Origin: Geothermobacter hydrogeniphilus
GTDB lineage: Bacteria > Desulfobacterota > Desulfuromonadia > Desulfuromonadales > Geothermobacteraceae
Length of the DNA: 64,000 nt
Assembly: GCF_002898515.1 (NCBI RefSeq)
Contig: NZ_PPFX01000023.1
Location: 1 to 64,000, forward strand
Reading direction: 5' to 3'
Part shown: positions 19,786 through 29,480 of the stretch, one piece after another
Numbering within the stretch: position 1 is the first letter of the stretch
Layout: the number at the start of each line of letters is the position of its first letter
Notes under the pieces: generated by a model
Told to the model about the DNA's origin: nothing
Database searches by the model: none
Seen by the model: only the letters and a program-made list of their open reading frames with translations
Position numbers and translations under genes: made by a program

Positions 19786-20648
19786 GTACCAAGCGGGTTC
19801 TTGTCATTACCGGGCTGTCGGGTTCCGGCAAGAGCTGCGCCGCCCGCGCCCTTGAAGATGTCGGGTTCTTTGTCGTCGACAACCTGCCATTGCCTTTACT
19901 GCCGCAATGCCTCGGTCTGGCGACCACCTTCCAGCCCGAGGGGGGGGAGTTGGCGGTGGTTGTCGATGTGCGCAACCGCGACTACCTGGCCGAGGCCCGC
20001 AGCACCTTCGAAACCCTTGCCAGGACCGGTTTCGAAATCGAGATTTTCTTCTTCGAGGCCAACAACGACGTTCTGACACGACGTTTTTCTGAAACCCGGC
20101 GCCGGCATCCCCTGGCCAGTCAGGACCAGGTTGTTCACGGGATCGAATTGGAGCGGGCGCTTCTTGCAGAGATGAAGCAGCTGGCGACCCATTTTATTGA
20201 TTCTTCCTGGCTGACACCTCACCAGTTGCGCAACCAGGTGATACGACTGGTCAGTGGGGATCCGTCAAGTCAGCAGCTTGCGGTTCTGCTGCAATCCTTC
20301 GGTTTCCGTTTCGGGGTGCCGGTTGAGTCAGACCTGGTTTTTGATGTTCGGTTTCTTCCCAACCCGCATTACCATCCCGATCTGCAGCCGTTGACCGGTA
20401 TGGATCAGAGAGTTCGAAGTTTTTCTCTTGAAAATCCTGTCGGCAGGTCTTTTCTGCAGAAACTTCAGGATATGCTGCAGTTTCTGCTGCCCCAGTATCG
20501 TCAGGAAGGGAAGAGCTACCTGACGGTCTCTATCGGTTGTACCGGCGGCCGTCATCGCAGTGTCGCGGTGGTTGAAACCCTGCGCGGTCTCCTGCCCGGT
20601 GAAGGGTTGCATGTCGATGTTCTCCATCGGGATGCGACCAAGAGGTGA
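19782..20648 (+). CDS. rapZ: RNase adapter / nucleotide-binding protein RapZ (YvcJ family)
   Basis: 288 residues. P-loop GLSGSGKS at 11-18; the C-terminal domain has the family blocks DVRFLPNPHYHPDL and YLTVSIGCTGGRHRSVAVVE. In enteric bacteria RapZ controls amino-sugar synthesis through small RNAs; here its RNA role is unproven and the phosphotransferase context (hprK before, EIIA after) is the usual one for the broader YvcJ/RapZ family. Confidence 0.95.
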   Translation: MSTKRVLVITGLSGSGKSCAARALEDVGFFVVDNLPLPLLPQCLGLATTFQPEGGELAVVVDVRNRDYLAEARSTFETLARTGFEIEIFFFEANNDVLTRRFSETRRRHPLASQDQVVHGIELERALLAEMKQLATHFIDSSWLTPHQLRNQVIRLVSGDPSSQQLAVLLQSFGFRFGVPVESDLVFDVRFLPNPHYHPDLQPLTGMDQRVRSFSLENPVGRSFLQKLQDMLQFLLPQYRQEGKSYLTVSIGCTGGRHRSVAVVETLRGLLPGEGLHVDVLHRDATKR

Positions 20649-20652
20649 ATCG

Positions 20653-21054
20653 ATGATTGGTCTGGTGGTTGCGACCCATTCCCGGTTGGCGGCGGAGCTG
20701 CTCAATGCTGCCGAAATGATTATCGGCCCCTGTCTTCATGCCCGCGCGGTTGCGATTCTCAAGGAGCAGGGTGTCGAGGAGATTCGCTCCGAGATTGAAG
20801 ATGCTGTTGCCTCGGTGTCCGCTGACGGGGATGGCGTGGTGATCATGACCGATATGTTCGGAGGGACGCCTTCGAACGTCAGTCTGTCATTTCTCGAACC
20901 GGGAAAAGTCGAGATCGTTACCGGGGTTAACCTGCCGATGGTGATAAAATTCTTCAACAGTCAGGAGTCTCTTTCCCTGGCCGAGCTCGCTGCCCTGCTC
21001 AAAGCTTATGGTCAGCAGAGTATTACCCTGGCCAGTGATTTTTTGCGTCAGTAG
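20653..21054 (+). CDS. PTS mannose-type EIIA component
   Basis: 133 residues of the EIIA-Man fold. The phosphorylation site is the His in VATHSRLA (residue 9), and the conserved core VVIMTDMFGGTPSNVSL is present. It accepts phosphate from HPr and passes it to the EIIB encoded next. It begins 4 bp after rapZ. Confidence 0.94.
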   Translation: MIGLVVATHSRLAAELLNAAEMIIGPCLHARAVAILKEQGVEEIRSEIEDAVASVSADGDGVVIMTDMFGGTPSNVSLSFLEPGKVEIVTGVNLPMVIKFFNSQESLSLAELAALLKAYGQQSITLASDFLRQ

Positions 21055-21132
21055 TTTTATCAACCTGAATCAGGCAGGAATCTTACGCTCCGGCGGTGTG
21101 GGTGCCCTGGTTCCGGCTCAAGGATATAGCGA

Positions 21133-21621
21133 ATGAGTGTTGTTCTCGCCCGTATCGATAACCGGTTGATTCACGGCCAGGTCCTGGAGGCCTGGGTGCC
21201 TCATACCCAGGCGGATTGTATTGTCGTCGCCAGCGACAAAGTGGCCGGGGAGCCTTTACGCCGCGCGGTGATGACCGCTTCCGTACCGAAGAATATCAAA
21301 CTTGTCATTGGTGGATTGACCGAGTTGGCCGAACTGGTCCGGCAGGGGGTGTTTTCCGCCCGACGTGTTCTGCTGTTGTTTGAAACGTCCGCCGACGCTC
21401 TGCAGGGTCATCGGCTGGGATTGCCTTTCGACCGTCTCAACCTGGGCAACATGCACGCAGGAGCGGGCAAGCTTCGCTGTTCCTGTACCATCTCTCTCGA
21501 TGACGATGACATTGTCAATCTGCGTTGCCTGGAGGAAGAGCAGGGAGTGCAGATCGTGTCCCAGTGCATCCCCGCCGACCGGGAGCGTCCCTGGCGCAAG
21601 CTGGTGCAGACGGGAGCCTGA
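21133..21621 (+). CDS. PTS mannose-type EIIB component
   Basis: 162 residues. The phosphorylated His lies in ARIDNRLIHGQVLEAW (about residue 15), the hallmark of the sorbose/mannose EIIB family. The C-terminal half includes RLNLGNMHAG, which is also conserved. It transfers phosphate to the incoming sugar at the membrane. One base separates its stop from the EIIC start. Confidence 0.94.
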   Translation: MSVVLARIDNRLIHGQVLEAWVPHTQADCIVVASDKVAGEPLRRAVMTASVPKNIKLVIGGLTELAELVRQGVFSARRVLLLFETSADALQGHRLGLPFDRLNLGNMHAGAGKLRCSCTISLDDDDIVNLRCLEEEQGVQIVSQCIPADRERPWRKLVQTGA

Positions 21622-21622
21622 G

Positions 21623-22315
21623 GTGACCTGGACCGTTTTGTTGTCGGGAGGACTGATCGCCATTGTGGCCGGGCTTGATCGCACCGCCCTGCTGCAGATC
21701 ATGTTGTCCCGACCGTTGGTGGCGGGATCCCTGCTTGGCTGGCTGCTGGGCGTCCCGGAAAGCGGACTGCTGATCGGGGCCCTGTGTGAACTGCTCTGGC
21801 TGGCGCGCATGCCGGTCGGTGCTGCGATCCCGCCGGATGACACCCAGGTCGCTGTCGGCGCCACCTGCCTGACGGTTCTGCTCAATCCCGCGGGTGGGTT
21901 TGCTCCGGAACCGGTAGCCCTCTTTGCCCTGCTGCTGGCAATGCCGCTGGGAAAGGTCGGTCAAGGGTTCGATCGGTTGGCGCGAAACTGCAACAGCCGT
22001 CTGTTGCGGCGCGCCGAGAGAGCCGTGGCTGACGGTCGTGAAGAACGGATTGAACGCCTGCATCTGCGTGGAGTGCTGCATTTCGCCGGCGCGGCTCTGG
22101 CGACCTTCGTGGTTGTCGTGGCGGGGGGAATGCTGATCGGGATGCCCTTGCTGCCAAGAGCTGTGCCCTTGCTTCAGCCGCTGACCGGTGAGTTGGAACT
22201 GCTTTTTCCCCTGGTCGGCGCGGCGGTCATCCTGGCGACTCTGCATGTCAGCCGTGCCCTGACCCTGTTCAGTACGTCGTTCGTGACCGTGCTGCTGACG
22301 ATCTGGCTGCTATGA
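21623..22315 (+). CDS. PTS mannose-type EIIC permease component
   Basis: 230 residues from the GTG at 21623, which follows GGGAG by 6 bp. Several membrane segments are evident and the N-terminal region LIGALCELLWLARMPVGAAIPPD resembles the EIIC-Man signature. It is shorter than the roughly 260 residues of enteric ManY. With EIID it should form the sugar channel. It overlaps EIID by 4 bp. Confidence 0.88.
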   Translation: MTWTVLLSGGLIAIVAGLDRTALLQIMLSRPLVAGSLLGWLLGVPESGLLIGALCELLWLARMPVGAAIPPDDTQVAVGATCLTVLLNPAGGFAPEPVALFALLLAMPLGKVGQGFDRLARNCNSRLLRRAERAVADGREERIERLHLRGVLHFAGAALATFVVVVAGGMLIGMPLLPRAVPLLQPLTGELELLFPLVGAAVILATLHVSRALTLFSTSFVTVLLTIWLL

Positions 22316-23073
22316 AGAACGCCCGAGGACAGATCAATGCCCTGCTGGTCGGTCGTTGCGCGCTGCGTTCCTTTCTGCTTCAGGCCAGCTGGAATTTCGA
22401 ATCTCTGCAGGGATTGGGAGCCCTTTATGTTCTGGCCCCGGCATTGCGTTGTCTCTACCAGGGAGAAGAACGAAAACAGGCTTTTCAGCGTCATCTCGGC
22501 TATTTCAACAGCCATCCCTACCTGGGAACCGCCATTCTCGGATCGGCCATTGCCCTGGAGGCGGATGCCGCTGCCGGGAACCCGCAGGACGGGGTTTCGG
22601 CAAGTGACTTCAACGGCATGATGATGGCGCCTTTCGCCGCCATGGGGGATGCCCTGTTCTGGGGGGGGATTCGTCCCCTGGCTGCGGTGCTGGCCCTTTT
22701 TTTTGCGGTCCGCGGATCGTTGCTGGCCTGCGTCGTGTTGCTGATGGTTTACAACCTGCCGCACCTGTTCTTTCGCTTCTGGGGATTCTTCCGGGGCTGG
22801 CAGCGGGGTGTGGAGATTGTTGCAACTATCCAGCGCTGGCATCTGCCCGATCTGGCGATTCGCATCAAGGAGGCAGTCGTTATCCTGCTGGGTGGTTTGT
22901 GCGCCATGTGGGTTTCGATGATGTTGCATGACAAGGGTCTGCCGCCCGCGGTCGGTTTTGTTGCCCTGCCGGTGGTCGGTTTCTGTTGCTGGCTGGCGCG
23001 CAAGGGGGTTTCTCCTCTGACCATGATCTACCTGGGGACCTTCCTGGCGCTTGCAGTGAGGGGCCTGAAATGA
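22312..23073 (+). CDS. PTS mannose-type EIID component
   Basis: 253 residues. The N-terminus RSFLLQASWNFESLQGLGALYVLAPAL and the block FNSHPYLGTAILGSAIALE are typical of the mannose EIID family; hydrophobic segments lie at the C-terminus. The substrate cannot be told from sequence. The stop codon is followed directly by a family B repeat. Confidence 0.9.
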   Translation: MKNARGQINALLVGRCALRSFLLQASWNFESLQGLGALYVLAPALRCLYQGEERKQAFQRHLGYFNSHPYLGTAILGSAIALEADAAAGNPQDGVSASDFNGMMMAPFAAMGDALFWGGIRPLAAVLALFFAVRGSLLACVVLLMVYNLPHLFFRFWGFFRGWQRGVEIVATIQRWHLPDLAIRIKEAVVILLGGLCAMWVSMMLHDKGLPPAVGFVALPVVGFCCWLARKGVSPLTMIYLGTFLALAVRGLK

Positions 23074-23238
23074 ACCTGAATCAGTGAGCCCCTTGTTGGC
23101 GGATAGCACAAGTCATTGATCTGCCTGAGCTTCCCAAAAATCACCAGCGAACCTGTGGGTGCGCTTCAGATTTTTGGAAATCTCGTTCAGACCAGGTACT
23201 TGCACTCTCCATCCAACAGGAACTCACGGATTCAGGAT
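23074..23238 (-). repeat. Dispersed palindromic repeat, family B, copy 2
   Basis: 165 bp, in the opposite orientation to copies 1 and 3. Ends are ACCTGAATCAGTGAG and CTCACGGATTCAGGAT. It starts at the base after the EIID stop codon and ends 25 bp before ptsH, filling the gap inside an otherwise tight PTS gene cluster. Confidence 0.9.
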
Positions 23239-23263
23239 GATAGCTGAAAGGCAATGCTGAATA

Positions 23264-23530
23264 ATGATCGAGAAGGAATTCACTATTATCAACCGGTTGG
23301 GACTGCATGCCAGGGCGGCTGCGCAACTGGTGCAGACCGCCGGACGGTTTTCGGCCGATGTTCTGGTCAGCAAGGACGACCTGGAAGTCAACGGCAAGAG
23401 CATCATGGGAATTCTGATGCTGGCCGCTCCCCGGGGATCGACCATTTCCGTCAGTGTCAACGGCCCTGATGAAGAGGCGGCCCTGAAAGCATTGGAAGAA
23501 CTTATCAATGATGGCTTCGGTGAAGACTGA
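23264..23530 (+). CDS. ptsH: Phosphocarrier protein HPr
   Basis: 88 residues. The catalytic His15 lies in NRLGLHARAA and the regulatory Ser46 in GKSIMGI, so the protein can be phosphorylated by enzyme I and by HprK. It overlaps ptsI by 23 bp in another frame. It serves the mannose-type EII genes just upstream. Confidence 0.96.
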   Translation: MIEKEFTIINRLGLHARAAAQLVQTAGRFSADVLVSKDDLEVNGKSIMGILMLAAPRGSTISVSVNGPDEEAALKALEELINDGFGED

Positions 23531-25295
23531 AATAAGTCCCGACACGTTTCTGGTTGGTATCGGTGTGTCCCCGGGGATTGCCATCGGCGCGACCCACCTC
23601 GTCAACCGCGCCCGCATGGCTGCGCTGGAGCGTCGTATCCGCAAGAGCGATGTCGATGTCGAAATAGCGGCCTTCGAGGAAGCGGTTGAGCTTTCCCGGC
23701 GTCAGCTCCACGAGGTCAAACGGCGGGTCGCCGATCGTCACCTGGCCGAACATCTGTACATCATTGATACGCACCTGCTGATCCTGGAGGATCAGATGCT
23801 GCACGCCGAAACCCGGCGCGGTATCCGTGAAGATCTGCTCAATGCCGAAGGGGCGCTGAAGCGCGCTCTCGACCAGTTCCGTTCGGTGTTCGAGAGCATC
23901 GAGGATGAATATCTGCGTGATCGCGGGTCGGACGTGGAGTCGGTTGGAGAACGGCTGCTGCGCAATCTTATGGGGGAGTCGGAGCAGTCGCTGTCCGGCA
24001 TCGATCGTAAAGTCGTGGTTGTCGCCCACGATCTTTCACCGGCCGATACCATGCAGATCGATAAGGACAAGATCATCGGTTTTGTCACTGATGTCGGCGG
24101 TCGTACTTCGCACACCGCAATTCTGGCCCGATCCCAGGGGATTCCGGCGGTTGTCGGACTGGAAAACGCGACCGCGCTGATCCCCGGCGGCACCCCTTTG
24201 ATCGTCGATGGCTCCAGCGGCACCGTTATTCTCAACCCCACGCCGGAAACGTTCAGGGAATATCTGCAGAAGAAGCAGCGTTACGAATACGGAGAAAGGG
24301 AATTGCTCAGTTACCGCAGCCTGCCTGCCGAGACTCCTGATGGCCATCGACTGGTGCTGCGGTGCAATGTTGAATTGCCGTCCGAAGTACCCCATGCCCT
24401 CGCCCAGGGGGCCGAGGGGGTCGGCTTGTTCCGCTCCGAGTTTCTTTATCTCGGCAGACAGTTTCCCCCGGATGAGGAGGAGCAGTTCGATGCCTATCGC
24501 GAAATTGTCACCGCCATGGCGCCCCATGAAGTCACAATCCGCACACTCGATGTCGGTGGTGACAAGTTCGTTCCCGAGATCAATCTCTCCGATGAGGTGA
24601 ATCCGGCTCTCGGATTGCGCGGGGTCCGCTTTTCCCTGGCCGACCGGCAGCTTTTGAAAATCCAGTTGCGGGCCATTCTCAGGGTGTCGGCCCTGGGGCC
24701 GGTGCGGGTGATGTTCCCGATGATTTCCGGTGTTTCTGAAATCCGCGCCTGCAAATCGATTCTTCATCAGGCCATGGCCGAGTTGAGCCGCGAAGGTATC
24801 GATTTTGACGGCAGGATTCCGGTCGGCATCATGATCGAGACTCCTTCAGCCGCCCTGATCGCCGACAAGCTGGCCCGTGAGGTCGATTTCTTTTCGGTCG
24901 GCACCAATGACCTGATTCAGTATTGTCTGGCGGTGGATCGGTCCAATGAACATGTCGCCTATCTTTACGAACCCCTGCATCCGGCCATTTTAAGGGCCCT
25001 GCAGATGATCTGCCGGGCCGCGCGGCAGGCGGGGATCAAGGTGGCGATGTGCGGGGAGATGGCCGCGGAACCCCTCTACCTGCCGATCCTGATCGGTTTC
25101 GGTTTCGGTGAACTCTCGATGAATGCGCCCTGTATCCCTCGCGTAAAACGGGTCGTGCGCCAGATTCGTTATTCCGAGGGAAAAGAATTGCTGGAAAAAC
25201 TGCTGCAGCTGTCGACCGTTGCAGAAGTCACCCACTGCCTCGAAGAAGAAATGATGACCCGGATTCCCGACCTGTTCGGCAAGACGGATATCTGA
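23508..25295 (+). CDS. ptsI: Phosphoenolpyruvate-protein phosphotransferase (enzyme I)
   Basis: About 595 residues. The N-terminal HPr-binding and phospho-His domain has the active His in GGRTSHTAILARS; the C-terminal TIM barrel has the PEP-binding blocks EGVGLFRSEFLY and the catalytic Cys in MCGEMAAEP. Tandem ATG codons (23508, 23511) lie within ptsH; either may be used. Enzyme I starts the phosphate relay to HPr and the EIIA proteins. Confidence 0.97.
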   Translation: MMASVKTEISPDTFLVGIGVSPGIAIGATHLVNRARMAALERRIRKSDVDVEIAAFEEAVELSRRQLHEVKRRVADRHLAEHLYIIDTHLLILEDQMLHAETRRGIREDLLNAEGALKRALDQFRSVFESIEDEYLRDRGSDVESVGERLLRNLMGESEQSLSGIDRKVVVVAHDLSPADTMQIDKDKIIGFVTDVGGRTSHTAILARSQGIPAVVGLENATALIPGGTPLIVDGSSGTVILNPTPETFREYLQKKQRYEYGERELLSYRSLPAETPDGHRLVLRCNVELPSEVPHALAQGAEGVGLFRSEFLYLGRQFPPDEEEQFDAYREIVTAMAPHEVTIRTLDVGGDKFVPEINLSDEVNPALGLRGVRFSLADRQLLKIQLRAILRVSALGPVRVMFPMISGVSEIRACKSILHQAMAELSREGIDFDGRIPVGIMIETPSAALIADKLAREVDFFSVGTNDLIQYCLAVDRSNEHVAYLYEPLHPAILRALQMICRAARQAGIKVAMCGEMAAEPLYLPILIGFGFGELSMNAPCIPRVKRVVRQIRYSEGKELLEKLLQLSTVAEVTHCLEEEMMTRIPDLFGKTDI

Positions 25296-25312
25296 GAGGG
25301 TGAACAGGCGAT

Positions 25313-25348
25313 CACTCTTGATGCTTTCTCAAAAAAGCATCAAGAGTG
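25313..25348 (+). terminator. Strong stem-loop after ptsI
   Basis: A perfect 15-bp stem (CACTCTTGATGCTTT / AAAGCATCAAGAGTG) with a 6-nt loop, 18 bp after the ptsI stop. No U-tract follows the stem, so it may protect the 3' end or pause polymerase rather than terminate in the classical way. Its right arm overlaps the left end of repeat E. Confidence 0.55.
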
Positions 25349-25482
25349 TTGGCTAAGCAAAAAGCGCCAGCAGTAAGGCGCGCGTTTGTCAAGTAATGAG
25401 GCGTACTTACGTACGTCGAAGCAGCGAGGCAAGCGTAGCAACGCAGCTGCTGGTGAGTTTTTGCGACGCCATCAATCTTGAC
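25338..25482 (+). repeat. Palindromic element, family E, between ptsI and metK
   Basis: About 145 bp. The outer 36 bases at each end are an imperfect inverted repeat: the left end contains AAAAAGCGCCAGCAG and the right end, read on the other strand, contains AAAAACTCACCAGCAG. The centre holds the palindromic GGCGTACTTACGTACGTCG. The right end supplies the start of the metK -35 box. Only one copy is in this window. Confidence 0.6.
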
Positions 25483-25507
25483 AGTTTCGTGGTTGGCCTC
25501 CTAGAAT
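25478..25507 (+). promoter_or_regulatory. metK promoter
   Basis: TTGACA (25478-25483), 18-bp spacer, TAGAAT (25502-25507). It lies 42 bp before the metK start and overlaps the end of repeat E. No SAM riboswitch is recognisable in the short leader. Confidence 0.7.
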
Positions 25508-25549
25508 GACCCGCTTATATCTCACGCATAAACTGAAGGAGTATGCCCC

Positions 25550-26719
25550 ATGGCTATGACCGACTTTCTGTTTACCTCGGAATCTGTCAGTGAAGGACAT
25601 CCTGACAAGGTTGCCGACCAGATATCCGATGCGATTCTCGACGCGATTCTCACTGAGGACAAAAAAGCGCGTGTGGCCTGTGAAACCCTGGTCACAACCG
25701 GGATGGCGATGATCGCCGGTGAAATCACCACCAGTGCCTATGTCGATATGCCGGAAATCGTTCGGCAGACCATCCGCGAGATCGGTTACGACGATTCGGC
25801 GATGGGGTTCGACTGGGAAACCTGCGCGGTCATGACCAGTATCGACCGACAGTCGCCGGATATCTCCCGGGGCGTGACCGAGGGAGAGGGCCTGTTCACG
25901 GCACAGGGTGCCGGGGATCAGGGACTGATGTTCGGCTATGCCTGTAATGAAACCCCTGAGCTGATGCCGATGCCGATCATGTTCGCTCACAAGCTGACCC
26001 AGCGGTTGGCCGAGGTGCGCAAGAGCGGTCTGCTCAATTTTCTTCGTCCGGACAGCAAGTCCCAGGTTTCGATCCAGTACATCAACGACAAGCCGATTCG
26101 GGTCGATGCGGTTGTTATCTCCTCGCAGCACAACCCCGATGTCACCTACGACAATCTGCGCGAAGGGATTATCGAGGAAGTGGTGAAAAAGATCATTCCG
26201 GCCGACCTGATCGATGAACAAACCAAGTACTTCATCAACCCGACCGGGCGTTTCGTGGTCGGCGGGCCGATGGGTGACTGTGGCCTGACCGGACGCAAGA
26301 TCATCGTTGATACCTATGGCGGCCAGGGCTCGCATGGCGGTGGTGCCTTCTCCGGCAAGGATCCGTCCAAGGTTGATCGCAGCGCGTCCTACATGGGGCG
26401 TTACGTGGCCAAGAATATTGTTGCCGGCGGGCTGGCCGACAAATGCGAGGTCCAGCTGGCCTACGCCATTGGCGTCGCCGAACCGGTTTCGGTCATGATC
26501 AATACCTTCGGCACCGGGAAGATCCCGTCCAACGATATCGCCAGGATCGCGCAGGAGGAATTTGACCTGACCCCGCGCGGTATTATCGAGACCCTCGACC
26601 TGCTGCGGCCGATTTATCGTCGCACGGCCGCCTATGGTCATTTCGGCCGCGAGCTTCCCGAGTTCACCTGGGAGCGTACCGATCGGGCCGACAGCCTGAA
26701 AAAACTGGCGGGACTCTAG
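25550..26719 (+). CDS. metK: S-adenosylmethionine synthetase
   Basis: Makes SAM from methionine and ATP. 389 residues. Family motifs: [17 protein letters not shown] near the N-terminus, [12 protein letters not shown] (about 122-133) and [17 protein letters not shown]. An alternative ATG two codons downstream gives MTDFLFTS. With ahcY 1.2 kb downstream it forms part of the activated methyl cycle. Confidence 0.98.
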   Translation: MAMTDFLFTSESVSEGHPDKVADQISDAILDAILTEDKKARVACETLVTTGMAMIAGEITTSAYVDMPEIVRQTIREIGYDDSAMGFDWETCAVMTSIDRQSPDISRGVTEGEGLFTAQGAGDQGLMFGYACNETPELMPMPIMFAHKLTQRLAEVRKSGLLNFLRPDSKSQVSIQYINDKPIRVDAVVISSQHNPDVTYDNLREGIIEEVVKKIIPADLIDEQTKYFINPTGRFVVGGPMGDCGLTGRKIIVDTYGGQGSHGGGAFSGKDPSKVDRSASYMGRYVAKNIVAGGLADKCEVQLAYAIGVAEPVSVMINTFGTGKIPSNDIARIAQEEFDLTPRGIIETLDLLRPIYRRTAAYGHFGRELPEFTWERTDRADSLKKLAGL

Positions 26720-26806
26720 CCCGGTTCAGGAGGCAGGAGCGGGACTGTCAGCCCGAGTCCCCGATTTTCCGGTAGACGGCGGGCCGCGAGTCCTGCCGTT
26801 TTTTTC

Positions 26807-27877
26807 ATGATCGCTTCCGAGTCGAACCAGCCGCAGCTGTCGATCATTGTCCCGGTTCTCAATGAGGCGGAGGCGATTGCCGACTTTCTTGCCATGCTTC
26901 AGCGGCAGGATGGGCTTTTTTTTGAAGTCATCTTCGCCGATGGCGGTTCTGTCGATGAGGGATGGGAACTTGTCCGTCGACAAGAGCCGAAAAGTTTTGC
27001 GACTCGCTGGATAGAGGCGCCGCGGGGAAGGGCGGTACAGATGAATCGGGGGCGGGCGGCAGCTCGCGGCCGATTTCTTCTTTTTCTGCATGTTGACAGC
27101 CGATTGCCGGACAGTCATGCGCTGGCAACCGCTGTCGAGCAACTTGCCGCGTCCGGTGAGGGGATGATTGCCGCTCATTTCCGGCTTCTTTTCGGCGACG
27201 CGCCGCTCGCTCTGCGGGAAAAACTGCTCTATTGGGAAATCAAGGCCCGTCTCGACCGCTCCGGCTGCACCCACGGCGACCAGGGTATGCTGATGGAGGC
27301 AACCGTCTTTGACGCCCTGGGCGGGTTTCCCGAAGACTGGCCGCTGTTCGAGGATACCCGTCTGGCAGAGCGGCTCAGGCAACGCGGCCGATGGTTGCTG
27401 CTGGACGCCGAGATCGAGACCTCCGCGCGTCGCTTTGCCCGTGAAGGGTTGCGTCAACGGCAGCTGCTCAACGCCCTGCTGATGAATTTTCGCGCCCTGG
27501 AGATGGCAGAGTTTTTGACCGCGACCGGGCCGATCTATCGTCAACAGGCGGAAACCGGCGAATTGCGGCTTGCTCCGTTCCTGCGGCGCTTTCGGGCTCT
27601 GATCGCCGAACGTTCGTTGCAAAAACGTCTGCGGCTCTGGTACCGGACCGGGCGCTATGTTCGCGGCAATGCCTGGCAGTTATTGCTTGCCCGGCGGGTA
27701 CGGTCCGGGCGCTGGACCCTGGAAACATCTCCCGCAGATATCGCGCGGGAACTGCGCGGGTTTGATCGCTGCTTCAACCTGTTGACCGACAATCCGGTCG
27801 GTCATGCCCTGGCGGGATTTTTGACCTGGATCTGGTTTCAGCTGCAGTTGTGGCGGGAACGCGAAACGGATGCCTGA
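26807..27877 (+). CDS. Family 2 glycosyltransferase
   Basis: 356 residues. The N-terminal GT-A domain reads LSIIVPVLNEAEAI and FADGGSVDEGWEL, with the acidic donor-binding motif LHVDSRLPD and a later GDQGMLMEATVFDALGGFPEDWPLFEDTRL block. This resembles the small TIGR04283-type glycosyltransferases often found next to radical-SAM genes, extended here by about 120 residues of Arg-rich C-terminus. The acceptor is unknown. It lies between metK and ahcY, 88 bp after metK, with no obvious functional link to either. Confidence 0.8.
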   Translation: MIASESNQPQLSIIVPVLNEAEAIADFLAMLQRQDGLFFEVIFADGGSVDEGWELVRRQEPKSFATRWIEAPRGRAVQMNRGRAAARGRFLLFLHVDSRLPDSHALATAVEQLAASGEGMIAAHFRLLFGDAPLALREKLLYWEIKARLDRSGCTHGDQGMLMEATVFDALGGFPEDWPLFEDTRLAERLRQRGRWLLLDAEIETSARRFAREGLRQRQLLNALLMNFRALEMAEFLTATGPIYRQQAETGELRLAPFLRRFRALIAERSLQKRLRLWYRTGRYVRGNAWQLLLARRVRSGRWTLETSPADIARELRGFDRCFNLLTDNPVGHALAGFLTWIWFQLQLWRERETDA

Positions 27878-27949
27878 ACCGGTGCGGTTTACCGCTTCAG
27901 GGTAACCCTGGGCCCGTTCTGTTCGGGCGGCATAACAAGGAGTTGATAA

Positions 27950-29383
27950 ATGATGACTGCAAAGCAGGATTTCAAGGTCAAGGATATTGGCCTGGCCGAT
28001 TTCGGTCGGCGGGAAATCGAACTGGCCGAGGTTGAAATGCCGGGCCTGATGGCCCTGCGCGAAGAATACCGTGAGCAGAAGCCGTTGCAGGGCGCGCGTA
28101 TCACCGGTTCGCTGCACATGACCATTCAGACCGCGGTGCTGATCGAAACTCTTGTTGAACTCGGAGCCCGGGTGCGATGGGCATCCTGCAATATCTTCTC
28201 AACCCAGGACCACGCCGCAGCGGCGATTGCCGCGGCCGGTGTCCCGGTGTTCGCCTGGAAGGGGGAAACTCTTCAGGAATACTGGTGGTGTACAGAACAG
28301 GCCTTGTCCTGGCCGGATGGCGAACTGCCGAACATGATTCTCGACGATGGCGGAGACGCCACCATGATGGTACTCAACGGTGCCGCCTGGGAGCGGCAGG
28401 GGTTGCCCGAGGTCAAGGCGGACGATCCGGAGGACTGGATCGAGCTGATCAACTGCCTGCGACCGACGATCGAAGCCGGCAGCGGACGCTGGGGGGCCAC
28501 CTGTGACTCCATCCGCGGGGTGACCGAAGAAACCACCACTGGTGTTCACCGCCTTTACCAGTTGCAGCGTGACGGCCAGCTTCCCTTTGCGGCGATGAAT
28601 GTCAATGATTCAGTCACCAAGAGCAAGTTCGACAACATCTACGGCTGTCGTCACAGCCTGGTTGACGGCATCATGCGCGCCACCGACGTGATGCTTTCCG
28701 GCAAGGTCGCCGTGGTCTGCGGCTATGGAGATGTCGGCAAGGGGTGCTGCCAGTCCCTGCGCGGGCAGGGGGCCCGGGTGATTGTCACCGAGATCGATCC
28801 GATCTGCGCCCTGCAGGCGTTGATGGAGGGTTACGAAGTGCGGACTCTCGACGAGGTGGTGGAGAAAGCCGACCTGTTCGTGACCACCACCGGCAACCGG
28901 GATATCATCACCGCCGCGCAGATGCAGCGGATGAAACATAACGCCATCGTCGGCAATATCGGACATTTCGACAATGAAATCGACATGGCCGGGCTGGCGA
29001 GAATCCCGGGGATCCGCAAGGTCAACCTGAAGAATCCGCAGGAGCATGGCAACCAGGTCGACCAGTGGGTTTTCCCCGACGGGCATGCGATCATTGTGCT
29101 GGCCGAGGGACGATTGCTCAATCTCGGCTGTGCCACCGGTCATCCGTCCTTCGTCATGTCCAACAGCTTCAGCAACCAGGTCATTGCCCAGATCGAGCTT
29201 TTCTGCAACGGCGATCGTTATGACAAGGAGGTTTACGTGCTGCCGAAGCGGCTCGATGAAAAGGTCGCCCGGCTGCATCTCGACAAGCTGGGAGGCAGCC
29301 TCACCCGGTTGACTGCCGAACAGGCCGACTATCTCGGGGTCCCGGTCGACGGCCCCTTCAAGCCGGATCATTACCGGTATTGA
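27950..29383 (+). CDS. ahcY: Adenosylhomocysteinase
   Basis: Splits S-adenosylhomocysteine into adenosine and homocysteine. 477 residues, the longer proteobacterial form. The NAD-binding motif is CGYGDVGKG; the substrate motifs [21 protein letters not shown] and [13 protein letters not shown] are intact. AAGGAG precedes the ATG. Together with metK it recycles methyl donors. I looked for an SAH riboswitch in the 72-bp leader and did not see one. Confidence 0.98.
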   Translation: MMTAKQDFKVKDIGLADFGRREIELAEVEMPGLMALREEYREQKPLQGARITGSLHMTIQTAVLIETLVELGARVRWASCNIFSTQDHAAAAIAAAGVPVFAWKGETLQEYWWCTEQALSWPDGELPNMILDDGGDATMMVLNGAAWERQGLPEVKADDPEDWIELINCLRPTIEAGSGRWGATCDSIRGVTEETTTGVHRLYQLQRDGQLPFAAMNVNDSVTKSKFDNIYGCRHSLVDGIMRATDVMLSGKVAVVCGYGDVGKGCCQSLRGQGARVIVTEIDPICALQALMEGYEVRTLDEVVEKADLFVTTTGNRDIITAAQMQRMKHNAIVGNIGHFDNEIDMAGLARIPGIRKVNLKNPQEHGNQVDQWVFPDGHAIIVLAEGRLLNLGCATGHPSFVMSNSFSNQVIAQIELFCNGDRYDKEVYVLPKRLDEKVARLHLDKLGGSLTRLTAEQADYLGVPVDGPFKPDHYRY

Positions 29384-29420
29384 CAGGGGATGCCGGGTAA
29401 TCTCCGGATCAGCAGCAACA

Positions 29421-29456
29421 GCAAAGGCCCCGCGGTGCATGCCGCGGGGCCTTTGC
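29421..29456. terminator. Bidirectional terminator between ahcY and the IPT/TIG gene
   Basis: A perfect 15-bp stem GCAAAGGCCCCGCGG / CCGCGGGGCCTTTGC with a 6-nt loop, placed between two convergent genes. The A/T-containing outer ends (AAAGG/CCTTT) serve both directions. Confidence 0.8.
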
Positions 29457-29480
29457 TGTCATGTCATGGCGGCGCCTGTT

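Noticed and set aside
27878..27949. Possible SAH riboswitch before ahcY
   Set aside because: The 72-bp leader has a small hairpin (GGTGCGGTTTACCGC region) but none of the conserved SAH riboswitch blocks I know.
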